NCBI GenBank assembly: GCA_003170295.1
Contig: PNAJ01000050.1
Location: 1-64,000, forward strand
Source: Bryobacterales bacterium
GTDB taxonomy: Bacteria; Acidobacteriota; Terriglobia; Bryobacterales; Bryobacteraceae
DNA length: 64,000 nt
Reading direction: 5' to 3'
Both the position numbers and the translations under genes were made by a program. Positions 17,171 to 24,926 of this stretch are shown here, in pieces. Numbering within the stretch: position 1 is the first letter of the stretch; each line of letters begins with the position of its first letter. A model generated the notes under the pieces. That model made no database searches. It worked only from the letters and a program-made list of their open reading frames with translations, and had not been told where the DNA came from.

Positions 17171-17209
17171 GTGTGATACATACTGTACTTAGTACACTGT
17201 ATATCACAC
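17171..17209. promoter_or_regulatory. Likely PadR operator (39-bp inverted repeat)
   Basis: Two 18-base arms, the left starting GTGTGATACA and ending CTGTAC, the right starting GTACACTG and ending TATCACAC, match in 15 of 18 positions around a 3-base centre TTA. It lies just before the PadR start and after the sppA end, in the place expected for self-repression. Confidence 0.75.
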
Positions 17210-17227
17210 AGTAGCGATTGTCAACTG

Positions 17228-18946
17228 CTATTTCACGTCGATCGTGAATGGCATCAGCCTGAGGATACCCCCGTGCACCAGCGCCCGCAACGGCAGCCGT
17301 CCGATGAACGGCCGCAAGTGCGATTCCATCTGCGCCACCTCGTCCGACCTGGTGAACAGCACATCCCATACCGAGCGTTTGGGTGGATAAGTGACGAGAA
17401 CGATCTTCTCCGACGACGAGATTTTCGCGCGATCCCGCACCAGTTCAATCGCGCGATCCAGGCCTCCCAATTCGTCAACCAGTCCGTTCTGCTTCGCTTG
17501 CGCGCCGAGCCATACGCGGCCCTGCGCCAATGGCTCGACCGTATCGTATGGTTTTTTGCGGCCCGCCGCCACGCGATCTACGAAGCCTTTATAAAACGTC
17601 TCAATCTCGCGCCGCAGCTTCGCGCGCTGCTCGTCATCGAGCGGAGCGGTAGTCGAGTCGATATCGGAAAAACGCCCGCGCTTCAGAGTATACGTCGCGA
17701 TTCCGACCTTGTCGAACAAGCCACGCAAATTCACCTTGCCGAAAAATACGCCGATGGATCCGGTCAGCGTATTCGGATACGCCACCACTGGATCGCCCGT
17801 CATAGCGATGAAGTATCCGCCCGATGCGGCGAGGTCGGACATAGAAATAACAAGGGGCTTCTTCGCGCTCAGCGATTTCGCTTCGTGCAAAATATCGTCC
17901 GACGCGATCCCGTCGCCCCCCGGAGAATCGATGCGTAGAATCACGCCCTTGATCGACGCGTCGTTTTTCACTTCCCGCATCAGTTTCACCAGACCGCTGG
18001 CCGTGATGCCGTCATTGCCGACCGTGTCGTTCGTTCCGCCGCGCGTTATTTCTCCTTGGCCGACGATAAACGCGATCTTCGTCTTGCCGTCAACCCCCGC
18101 GACCTCGACCTTCGCATAATCCCTCTCGCCGACCTTCTTGATCGAATCGAGCTTCGCGGCGTCTTTCAACTGCCCGAACATCTCGTCTTCAAACAGCAGT
18201 GCATCCACCAATCCTCCGTCGAGAGCGCTCTTCCCGACAAACGGTCCATCGTCAATCAGTGCCTTCACAGCCTCCGGCTGCTTCTTGCGCCCCTCCGCGA
18301 TCACCGCAATCAGATTTCCGAAATACTGGTCGAGAATCTGATTCTCCACCTCCAGCGTCTCCGGCGTAGGCGTTGTGCGCGTAAACATATCCGGCGCGTC
18401 TTTATATTTGCCGACATGCTCGAACTCGAGACCGACGCCGACCTTATCGAGCGTCCCCTTCACGAACATCATTTCCGCGCGCAGACCCTTCACGTCGAGC
18501 TCATCTTCCGGAGCCATAAACACGCGGTCCGCCGCCGTCGCGACGTAGTACTCTTTCGTACCCGCACCCCGCAGATACGCATACACGGGCTTGCCGGTCT
18601 TCTTAAACGCGAGAATCGACCCGCGCAGCTCTTCGAGCTTGGCCCAACCCACGCTCAGCTCGCGCGGCTCCAGCACCAGAGCCTTGATCCGCGAATCCGC
18701 CGCCGCTTTGCGCAGCAGTTGCCACGTCTCGACCACGGTCATCGACTGCTGTTCTTCCAGGAACGGAATCGGCAGCGTGACCGGAGGCTGTTCCGGCAAT
18801 TCGCCTTCCAGATGCAGCACCAGCGTCGAACCATCGGCCACCACCGGCGGACGATCGCTAAGCCGCATCGCGGCCGCGCCGATGATCAACGCGGCAAGCC
18901 CTGCAAACACCAGCCCAATCACGAATCCAAGCGCGAATTTCTTCAT
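17228..18946 (-). CDS. sppA: Signal peptide peptidase SppA, long form
   Basis: 572 residues with an N-terminal membrane anchor (KKFALGFVIGLVFAGLAALI). Two ClpP-like domains are present, as in the 67-kDa class. The catalytic dyad is visible: Lys182 in YKDAPDMF of the first half and Ser375 in SDLAASGGYF of the second; SPGG in ILRIDSPGGD forms part of the oxyanion region. SppA cuts remnant signal peptides and some membrane proteins on the periplasmic side. The start is 4 bases after the stop of the TIM-barrel gene on the same strand, so the two are probably co-transcribed. Confidence 0.95.
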   Translation of the reverse strand: MKKFALGFVIGLVFAGLAALIIGAAAMRLSDRPPVVADGSTLVLHLEGELPEQPPVTLPIPFLEEQQSMTVVETWQLLRKAAADSRIKALVLEPRELSVGWAKLEELRGSILAFKKTGKPVYAYLRGAGTKEYYVATAADRVFMAPEDELDVKGLRAEMMFVKGTLDKVGVGLEFEHVGKYKDAPDMFTRTTPTPETLEVENQILDQYFGNLIAVIAEGRKKQPEAVKALIDDGPFVGKSALDGGLVDALLFEDEMFGQLKDAAKLDSIKKVGERDYAKVEVAGVDGKTKIAFIVGQGEITRGGTNDTVGNDGITASGLVKLMREVKNDASIKGVILRIDSPGGDGIASDDILHEAKSLSAKKPLVISMSDLAASGGYFIAMTGDPVVAYPNTLTGSIGVFFGKVNLRGLFDKVGIATYTLKRGRFSDIDSTTAPLDDEQRAKLRREIETFYKGFVDRVAAGRKKPYDTVEPLAQGRVWLGAQAKQNGLVDELGGLDRAIELVRDRAKISSSEKIVLVTYPPKRSVWDVLFTRSDEVAQMESHLRPFIGRLPLRALVHGGILRLMPFTIDVK

Positions 18947-18950
18947 GCCG

Positions 18951-19802
18951 TTACACCCCGCTCAGAATCTGTTCGAACCGCCGGTTCACTTCTTTCAGGT
19001 AGTCGCCGTCGCCCGCCGCCAGCTCCACCGTCGCAGTGCCTTTATAGTTGATCGCAGCCAGCGACGCATGCACCGCGCGCCAATCGATCTGCCCGTCCTT
19101 CAACCCTACCCACGAAGCGAGATTCTTTTCAAACTTGAAATCTTTAATATGCAGCTTCACGATCCGCTTGCCCAGCACGCGAATCCAATCCTGCGGATAC
19201 CCGCTGATCGCGACGTTGCCGACGTCAAAATATGCCCGAATCCACGGGCTCTCGAACGAATCGATGTAGCGCGCGAATTCCAGGGGACTAAGTAGAAACT
19301 TATTCCACACTTCTTCAATCCCGATGATGATCTTTGACTCCGCCGCAATCGGAATCAGCTTGCGAATCTGCCTCTGGGAGCGTTCCCACGCCTGCGCGTA
19401 ACTGACCTCGGCATTCACCACCGCCGGAACCAGCAGCACCGTATCCGCGCCCCACAGCTTCGCATTCGTGAGACTCACGCGCATCCCTTCGAGACTTTTT
19501 TCCACTACCGCCGGATCGGGCGACGACAGCGGATATGTCCAGTGCGCCTGATTCATCACCGAGTGGATGGGCAGCCCGGCCATCTTCGACGCCACCAGCA
19601 TCTCCTCCGCCTTCGCCTGGTCGGGAGTCGTGGGACACTCGATCTCCTCAAACCCGCAATCCTTCGCGAGCTGAAACGCGTCAATGGCTCTCAGCGATTT
19701 CGGAAGCATGTTGAACTCGACCGCCTTCCGAATCGGCAACCGGCTTTCGCCTTCAAGAAAAGGAGCAGCGAGCGCAGCACCAAGCAACGTACGTCGAGTC
19801 AT
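18951..19802 (-). CDS. Xylose-isomerase-like TIM-barrel protein, exported
   Basis: 283 residues with a short Tat-like leader (MTRRTLLGAALAAPF). The AP-endonuclease-2/sugar isomerase fold is seen in DCGFEEIECP, GADTVLLVPAVVN, IIGIEEVWNKFLLSP (metal-binding Glu), YFDVGNVAISGYP (Asp/Asn) and LHIKDFK (His/Asp). Members act as sugar epimerases or isomerases; exported versions are frequent in Acidobacteria. The substrate is unknown. It lies directly upstream of sppA (4-base gap) without an obvious metabolic link. Confidence 0.85.
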   Translation of the reverse strand: MTRRTLLGAALAAPFLEGESRLPIRKAVEFNMLPKSLRAIDAFQLAKDCGFEEIECPTTPDQAKAEEMLVASKMAGLPIHSVMNQAHWTYPLSSPDPAVVEKSLEGMRVSLTNAKLWGADTVLLVPAVVNAEVSYAQAWERSQRQIRKLIPIAAESKIIIGIEEVWNKFLLSPLEFARYIDSFESPWIRAYFDVGNVAISGYPQDWIRVLGKRIVKLHIKDFKFEKNLASWVGLKDGQIDWRAVHASLAAINYKGTATVELAAGDGDYLKEVNRRFEQILSGV

Positions 19803-19835
19803 GCTGCGATTTTACGATGTTTCGGCCAGTCGGCG

Positions 19836-20384
19836 TTAGACATGCGGCGGCAGCAGCTTTTCAATCTCCGATCTCAATCGCGCATACTCGGAATCTCCAA
19901 AAGCTCCGTGGTTGCTCCACCGTATATGACCGTCCGCCCCCAACAGAAGTAAATAGGCGCGGTTGTTGTCAGAGGTCGCCAGCCGCAGCTTCCAGAGTTT
20001 CTCATCCTTGTACAACACCATGGATCGATCCTGGCTGGCAGCCGGCATGGTGTTTTTGATACCCGACACCGCCGTGCCGCGGAGGAGCCTCGGGACAGAT
20101 TCCAGAACGATCACCTGATAGTCGGGGACCGCATTGGAGAAGTCCTTAGACAGGTGTTCATTCCACAAGCGCGCATCGTTACCCGCCGACCTGCTAAAAG
20201 AGAAGACGATGACTGCGGGCTTGCCCGAAGCAACAGCCGGCAGTTCCAGCGATTTATTTGTAAGGGTCAGTCCGGATAACTGGGGAAACAGATCGCCAGT
20301 ATGCAAAGGCGCAGTGTCCGCGGCGCCGGCCCTCTGAATTACGAAAAGAAGACCGGCGATCGTTAGTATCGAGCAACGAGTCAT
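19836..20384 (-). CDS. Exported thioredoxin-fold (ATP10-like) protein
   Basis: 182 residues from the ATG at 20384, chosen because it overlaps the stop of the upstream phosphatase remnant as ATGA and opens a signal peptide (TRCSILTIAGLLFVI). The redoxin fold shows in KPAVIVFSFSRSAGNDARLW (the usual Cys-x-x-Cys is absent), IVLESVPRLLRGTAVSG and YKDEKLWKLRL, then LLLGADGHIRW. The pattern resembles the ATP10-like redoxins, assembly factors without a classical active site. A catalytic role is therefore doubtful. The original operon partner upstream has been lost. Confidence 0.7.
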   Translation of the reverse strand: MTRCSILTIAGLLFVIQRAGAADTAPLHTGDLFPQLSGLTLTNKSLELPAVASGKPAVIVFSFSRSAGNDARLWNEHLSKDFSNAVPDYQVIVLESVPRLLRGTAVSGIKNTMPAASQDRSMVLYKDEKLWKLRLATSDNNRAYLLLLGADGHIRWSNHGAFGDSEYARLRSEIEKLLPPHV

Positions 20385-20531
20385 CCCATATCGCCGTTTC
20401 CCGTACACTTGGCAACGATGAGCGTGATATCGTCCTGTTGTTCACAAGTACCGAACCGCTGAACCTCTTCGACAATCCTGGCTATCTGAATCGTAACCGG
20501 ACCGATGTTAACTCCACTCGGACCGCACAGC
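20381..20531 (-). pseudogene. C-terminal remnant of a SpoIIE/PP2C-type phosphatase gene
   Basis: About 48 codons read GPVTIQIARIVEEVQRFG and QQDDITLIVAKCTG, the typical last helix and final strand of SpoIIE-type phosphatases (QDDITL is the metal-site signature). Everything upstream is absent: the frame runs straight into the inverted-repeat element at 20532. The stop overlaps the redoxin start as ATGA, showing that a full gene once preceded it in an operon. The 99-residue open frame that extends through the repeat is not a real protein. Confidence 0.75.
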
Positions 20532-20633
20532 GCGAAAACCGGGACTGACCACTCTGTCCCAAGGCGCAACCATCTCCCTGCGCTTCGCACGCTTGAGCGC
20601 CGCGTGGACAGAGCGGTCTGTCCCGGCTTTCGC
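20532..20633. repeat. Inverted-repeat element, family M, copy 2
   Basis: A 102-bp element with 28-base inverted arms at 20532-20559 and 20606-20633 that match in about 25 of 28 positions (outer GCGAAA...GGGAC, inner CTCTGTCC). It shares ends with the copies at 2440 and 63139. It abuts the point where the SpoIIE-like gene is cut. Confidence 0.8.
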
Positions 20634-20660
20634 CCCGTCCACAGGTTGCGGGCTTCCCCG

Positions 20661-21320
20661 CTACTTCGGCTCCGCGACAATCCGCAAGTACGGCTTCACC
20701 GTCTTCCACCCACCCGGATACTTCTGCTTCGCTTCCTCGTCCGACACCGCGGGCACGATAATCACATCGTCGCCCTTCTGCCAGTTCACCGGCGTCGCGA
20801 CCTTATGCTTCGCGGTCAACTGCATCGAATCCAGCACCCGCACGATCTCGTCGAAGTTTCGGCCGGTGGTCATCGGGTAGCTCAGCATCAGCTTGATTTT
20901 TTTATCCGGACCGATGATAAACACCGTTCGCACCGTCGCATTATTGGCCGCAGTGCGCCCTTCCGAAGTATCGCCAGCCTCGGCCGGCAGCATGTTGTAG
21001 AGCTTGGCGATTTTAAGCTCCGGATCGCCGATCATCGGATAGTCGACCTTGTAGCCTTGCGTTTCTTCGATGTCTCCGGCCCACTTGCCGTGGCTGCTCA
21101 CGGGATCGACGCTCAACCCGATCACCTTGGTATTTCGTGCGGCGAAATCGGGCGCGAGCTTCGCCATGTAGCCCAGCTCCGTAGTACAGACCGGGGTGAA
21201 ATCCTTCGGATGCGAAAACAGAATCGCCCATCCGTCGCCGATCCATTTATGAAAGTCGATTTCACCTTGCGTCGTCTGCGCCGTGAAATTCGGTGCTTCG
21301 TCGTTAATCCGCAGTGACAT
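20661..21320 (-). CDS. 1-Cys peroxiredoxin (Prx6 type)
   Basis: 219 residues starting at an ATG with a perfect AGGAGG 5 bases upstream. The active site is PKDFTPVCTTE with the peroxidatic Cys45. The Prx6 extension (LSYPMTTGRNFDEIVRVLDS and the C-terminal VNWQKGDDVIIVP) is present. No signal peptide is seen, so it is a cytoplasmic peroxide-reducing enzyme. It stands alone downstream of a toxin-antitoxin pair and was probably strongly translated, judging by the ribosome site. Confidence 0.95.
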   Translation of the reverse strand: MSLRINDEAPNFTAQTTQGEIDFHKWIGDGWAILFSHPKDFTPVCTTELGYMAKLAPDFAARNTKVIGLSVDPVSSHGKWAGDIEETQGYKVDYPMIGDPELKIAKLYNMLPAEAGDTSEGRTAANNATVRTVFIIGPDKKIKLMLSYPMTTGRNFDEIVRVLDSMQLTAKHKVATPVNWQKGDDVIIVPAVSDEEAKQKYPGGWKTVKPYLRIVAEPK

Positions 21321-21372
21321 CTTATCCTCCTAGCTCTTCTGTTCAGATTGTATGACTATGCCGCGCCGCATT

Positions 21373-21660
21373 TCATCGGTAGGAATCCTCACGACGCAAG
21401 GAGCAAGCCTTCAGAACCACTGTGTGGCCTTCCACATCGTACCGGAATCGAAGCCGTCCGATGCGAATCCGATACTGGCCTTCGCCGGCTGCAACCCCTT
21501 CCAGCTTCCTTATTGGATGCTGTCGGCCGTTATACGGATTCGTCTTAAGAATCTCGATCAGGCTCCCGAACACCTCGGCAATTCCGGAGTGCTTGGCGGC
21601 CAATTTCTTGAGTTCCCGATCGAACCCGCTCGTTGTTGTGACAAGGAACTGGTCGTTCAC
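21373..21660 (-). CDS. RelE/ParE-family toxin
   Basis: 95 residues with the compact RelE fold: FDRELKKLAAKHSGIAEVF, NGRQHPIRKLEGVAAGEGQYRIRIGRLRFRYDV. The Arg/Lys-rich strand pair (QYRIRIGRLRFRYD) is the usual RNA- or gyrase-binding surface. The start overlaps the antitoxin stop as ATGA. Sequence alone does not separate RelE-type mRNA cleavage from ParE-type gyrase poisoning. Confidence 0.9.
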   Translation of the reverse strand: MNDQFLVTTTSGFDRELKKLAAKHSGIAEVFGSLIEILKTNPYNGRQHPIRKLEGVAAGEGQYRIRIGRLRFRYDVEGHTVVLKACSLRREDSYR

Positions 21661-21932
21661 TTGGCGCGGCGGGTCAGCTTCTTCAGTAAAGCCTCAGCGG
21701 GCTTTGTGCGGCCAGCACGAACATCCAGGTTGCTCCCACGAATCTGAGCGTTGACTTGGGGGTCGCGCAACTCGAGGTAGTCTTCCATTTCATCCGCGCT
21801 CATAATGCCGATGACGGGTATCCCATCTTTTTCGAGGATGAAGTACTCGTGGTGTAGATGCGCGCGTTTAGCCAGTTGGCCGAGGTTGATCCGGCCTTGC
21901 GTGATGGGCATGCGGCTGACGGTTTTTTTCAT
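21657..21932 (-). CDS. Phd/YefM-like antitoxin
   Basis: 91 residues. The N-terminus has the Phd/YefM-type DNA-binding arrangement (SRMPITQGRINLGQLAKRAH, then YFILEKDGIPVIGIMSADEMEDYLE), and the C-terminal tail (VRAGRTKPAEALLKKL) should wrap the toxin. The ATG begins 2 bases from a perfect 24-bp palindrome and there is no Shine-Dalgarno sequence. The first gene of the module is followed by the overlapping toxin. Confidence 0.88.
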   Translation of the reverse strand: MKKTVSRMPITQGRINLGQLAKRAHLHHEYFILEKDGIPVIGIMSADEMEDYLELRDPQVNAQIRGSNLDVRAGRTKPAEALLKKLTRRAK

Positions 21933-21933
21933 G

Positions 21934-21957
21934 ACTTTGATTAACGTTAATCAAAGT
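21934..21957. promoter_or_regulatory. 24-bp perfect palindrome, toxin-antitoxin operator
   Basis: The arm ACTTTGATTAAC is followed directly by its exact reverse complement. It ends 2 bases before the antitoxin ATG, and TATACT, a good -10 match, overlaps its outer edge on the minus strand. It should be the site for the Phd-type antitoxin. The other edge is 7 bases from the end of fadE. Confidence 0.85.
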
Positions 21958-21963
21958 ATATCC

Positions 21964-23685
21964 CTAAACCACGTATTTCCCGGCCTCGATCATCCGAGCC
22001 GCGATTTTTCTGCGCAGTCCGATCATGTTTACTGGTTCATACTTCGTGAACCGCTTCAGCACCGCGAGATTAGTGCGCAAAGTATCGCCTTCGCCGCACG
22101 CGGCCAGCACTGTTTTTGCGGCCGATTCTATGGTATCCATGGCTTCGCGCGCGAACACCGCCGCCATTTCTTTGGCGTTTTCAGAAGTCTTGATCTTCGC
22201 CGCCCGCAGCATCGCCGATTCCATCGCGTAAGCATTCATCAGGATGTCGGTAATGTTCGCCACCACTTCCTGCTGCTCTTCGAGCGCCGTCATGTATCTC
22301 AGGAAAGCCACGCCCAGCGTGAACAGGCCGATTTTCTTGGCGTTGGCGACCATATCGATCTCGCCCAGCTGCGGTCCTGCGAGGATTTCCGATTGCAGCT
22401 TCTTCACGGCTTCAACCAAAGGTAATGTGCCCTTCTGCGCGCGTTTCAACATCATGCCAGTGGCGAGCAGACGGTTGATTTCGTTGGTGCCCTCAAAAAT
22501 CCGGTTGATGCGCGAATCGCGATAGGCATGCTCGCACGAGTACTCTTGCGAAAATCCGTAGCCACCGTGAATTTGCACGCATTCATCTACAACATAATCC
22601 AGCGTTTCGGACGCGAAGATTTTGATGAAAGAGCATTCGGTCGCGAACTCCTCCACCGCCTTCAGCATGGTGCTACCGGCAAGCTCCGCTTCGATCGCGC
22701 CGACCACTCGATACGTCATGCTTTCGCTCGCGAACATGCGCACGGCCATCTCCGCGATCTTGTGTTGGATCATGCCGAATTCGCTGATCGACTTGCCGAA
22801 TGCTTTGCGCTCTTTCGCATATTTGATCGCGTCCGCAAGGTCGGCGCGGCAGCCTCCGTGCGCGAACGGACCCAGCTTCAAACGGCCTATATTCAGGATG
22901 TTGAACGCAATAATGTGCCCGCGTCCGATCTCGCCGAGTACGTTCTCGACCGGCACTTTCACGTTGTCGAAATACACTGCCGTGGTCGAACTGCCCTTGA
23001 TGCCCATCTTCTTTTCTTCGTTTCCAGGGGACACGCCGGGCCAGGCCCGCTCGACTAAAAACGCGGTGAATTTTTCACCGCCGATTTTTGCGAAAACCGT
23101 GTATAGGTCCGCAAAACCGCCGTTGGTGATCCACATCTTCTGACCGTTGAGAATGTAGTGTTTGCCGTCCGCACTCAAGTCGGCGCGCGTGCGCGCGGCC
23201 AGCGCATCGGAACCCGCCTGCGGTTCGCTTAAGCAATACGCCGCGATCATTTCAGCGGTCGCCAGTTTGGGAAGATATTGAGCCTTCTGGGCTTCCGTTC
23301 CGAACAGCAACAGGGGCAAGGTGCCGATGCCGGTGTGCGCGCCGTGCCATGCGGAATAGGAGCCTTCACGCCCGACACCTTCGGCGACCACCATCATCGA
23401 CGTCAGGTCCATTTCCATGCCGCCGAATTTTTCGGGGAGCACCACGGCCGTCAATCCTAACTCGCCGGATTTCTTGAGGATCCTGGCACAAAGCGCGTGG
23501 TCCTGATGTCGAATGGCATCGATGTTTGGGACCACTTCTTTTTGCCAGAACTCATCCGTCGTTTTCGCGATGGCGCGATGCTCGTCGGTAAAGTCTTCCG
23601 GTGTGAAAATCTCTTCGGGCGCGCTGCGCTCGATTAGAAACGCACCGCCCTTGGTCTTGGGAATCGCAACTGTCGTGGTCGCCAT
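21964..23685 (-). CDS. fadE: Acyl-CoA dehydrogenase
   Basis: 573 residues, the size of the long-chain (VLCAD/FadE-like) class rather than the 380-residue short type. FAD-binding motifs AYCLSEPQAGSDALA and MWITNGGFADLYTVFA are present, and the active-site region reads YRDSRINRIFEGTNEINRL, with the Glu of FEGTNE as presumed catalytic base. An extra C-terminal helical domain accounts for the added length. It catalyses the first step of fatty-acid beta-oxidation, passing electrons to ETF. It is the last gene of fadN-fadA-fadE, 11 bases after fadA, with AGAGGT before the ATG. The order equals the Bacillus fadNAE operon. Confidence 0.93.
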   Translation of the reverse strand: MATTTVAIPKTKGGAFLIERSAPEEIFTPEDFTDEHRAIAKTTDEFWQKEVVPNIDAIRHQDHALCARILKKSGELGLTAVVLPEKFGGMEMDLTSMMVVAEGVGREGSYSAWHGAHTGIGTLPLLLFGTEAQKAQYLPKLATAEMIAAYCLSEPQAGSDALAARTRADLSADGKHYILNGQKMWITNGGFADLYTVFAKIGGEKFTAFLVERAWPGVSPGNEEKKMGIKGSSTTAVYFDNVKVPVENVLGEIGRGHIIAFNILNIGRLKLGPFAHGGCRADLADAIKYAKERKAFGKSISEFGMIQHKIAEMAVRMFASESMTYRVVGAIEAELAGSTMLKAVEEFATECSFIKIFASETLDYVVDECVQIHGGYGFSQEYSCEHAYRDSRINRIFEGTNEINRLLATGMMLKRAQKGTLPLVEAVKKLQSEILAGPQLGEIDMVANAKKIGLFTLGVAFLRYMTALEEQQEVVANITDILMNAYAMESAMLRAAKIKTSENAKEMAAVFAREAMDTIESAAKTVLAACGEGDTLRTNLAVLKRFTKYEPVNMIGLRRKIAARMIEAGKYVV

Positions 23686-23696
23686 ACTTTACCTCT

Positions 23697-24863
23697 TTAG
23701 TTCAGATTTTCGAAAATCCCCGCAGCGCCTTGTCCGCCGCCGATGCACATGGTCACCATGCCGTATTTTACGCCGCGCCGCTTCATTTCGCGCAAAATTG
23801 TCGCGGTGAGTTTCGCACCGGTGCAGCCTAGCGGATGGCCGAGCGCGATCGCGCCGCCATTCACGTTTAGTGTTTCCAGGTTGAGCCCTACCTCACGCGC
23901 GACCGCAACCGCTTGCACGGCAAACGCTTCATTCAATTCCACTAGTCCGATGTCGCTCAGGCTCAACCCGGCAAGTTTGAGAGCCTTCGGAATCGCGACG
24001 ATCGGTCCGATTCCCATGAGCTCCGGAGGCACTCCGCCTACTGCGAAACTCACGAATCTTGCCATCGGTTTCAGGCCCAGCTCCCGGGCTTTTTTTTCGC
24101 TCATCACGATGGCGGCCGCTGCGCCGTCGCTGGTTTGCGACGAGTTTCCGGCGGTGACTGTACCCGCTACGTGAAAGACGGGACGCAGTTTAGCTAAGGC
24201 TTCCAGCGACGTATCGGCGCGCGGGCCTTCGTCCTTTTTGAAGACGCCTTTTTTTGTTCCTTGCGGAGAAGTGGAATCGACTTCGAGCGGAACGATCTCG
24301 TCGTCGAAGCGGCCTTCGGCTTGCGCTTTCAGGGCATTTTGATGGCTGCGATAAGAGAATTGATCCTGATCTTCGCGGCTGACGTTGTATTTTCGATACA
24401 CTTCTTCGGCGGTAAGTCCCATGCCCATGTAGATTTGCGGGATGTGATCGACCATCCAGGGATTGGGCGCGAATTTATGGCCGGACATGGGCAGCAGGCT
24501 CATGGATTCGCTGCCTCCCGCGATGACGATCTCGGCACCGCCGGAGCGGATCTTCTCGGCGGCCATTGCGATCGCCTGCAATCCGCTGGAGCAAAAACGG
24601 TTTATCGTTACGCCGGGGACGGAGTCCGGGAATCCGGCACGCAGCGAGGACACGCGTGCCATGTTCATGCCCGACTCGGCTTCGGGAGTCGCGCAACCCA
24701 GAATTACGTCGTCGATTTCAGATTTGTTTACTTGTGGATGACGTTTTAATAAGTCATCGAAGACGGCTGCGGCCATGTCGTCGGGGCGGGTATATTTTAG
24801 CGTTCCACGGCCGGATTTTCCGACGGCTGTGCGGAGGCAATCGATAATTACGGCTTCTTGCAT
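23697..24863 (-). CDS. fadA: Acetyl-CoA acyltransferase (3-ketoacyl-CoA thiolase)
   Basis: 388 residues with all thiolase signatures: nucleophile Cys91 in [10 protein letters not shown], the His motif [11 protein letters not shown], and the second Cys in [16 protein letters not shown]. It performs the last step of beta-oxidation, releasing acetyl-CoA. AGGAG stands 4 bases before the ATG. It lies between fadN and fadE; a double-hairpin repeat separates it from fadN. Confidence 0.95.
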   Translation of the reverse strand: MQEAVIIDCLRTAVGKSGRGTLKYTRPDDMAAAVFDDLLKRHPQVNKSEIDDVILGCATPEAESGMNMARVSSLRAGFPDSVPGVTINRFCSSGLQAIAMAAEKIRSGGAEIVIAGGSESMSLLPMSGHKFAPNPWMVDHIPQIYMGMGLTAEEVYRKYNVSREDQDQFSYRSHQNALKAQAEGRFDDEIVPLEVDSTSPQGTKKGVFKKDEGPRADTSLEALAKLRPVFHVAGTVTAGNSSQTSDGAAAAIVMSEKKARELGLKPMARFVSFAVGGVPPELMGIGPIVAIPKALKLAGLSLSDIGLVELNEAFAVQAVAVAREVGLNLETLNVNGGAIALGHPLGCTGAKLTATILREMKRRGVKYGMVTMCIGGGQGAAGIFENLN

Positions 24864-24882
24864 ATGGCTCCTATTAACAAGA

Positions 24883-24926
24883 GCGGGTCCGGGGGGACCC
24901 GCGCGGACCAGGGGGTCCGCCCCACC
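24883..24926 (+). repeat. REP-like double hairpin (family R) inside the fad operon
   Basis: Hairpin 1 is GCGGGTCC-GGGG-GGACCCGC, hairpin 2 is GCGGACC-AGGG-GGTCCGC, and the tail is CCCACCC. It fills the gap between fadN and fadA and touches the fadN stop. It may stabilise or shorten the operon mRNA. Confidence 0.85.

Noticed and set aside
20381..20680. 99-residue minus-strand open frame
   Set aside because: Most of it is translation of the inverted-repeat element; only the last ~48 codons resemble a phosphatase, so it is a remnant.
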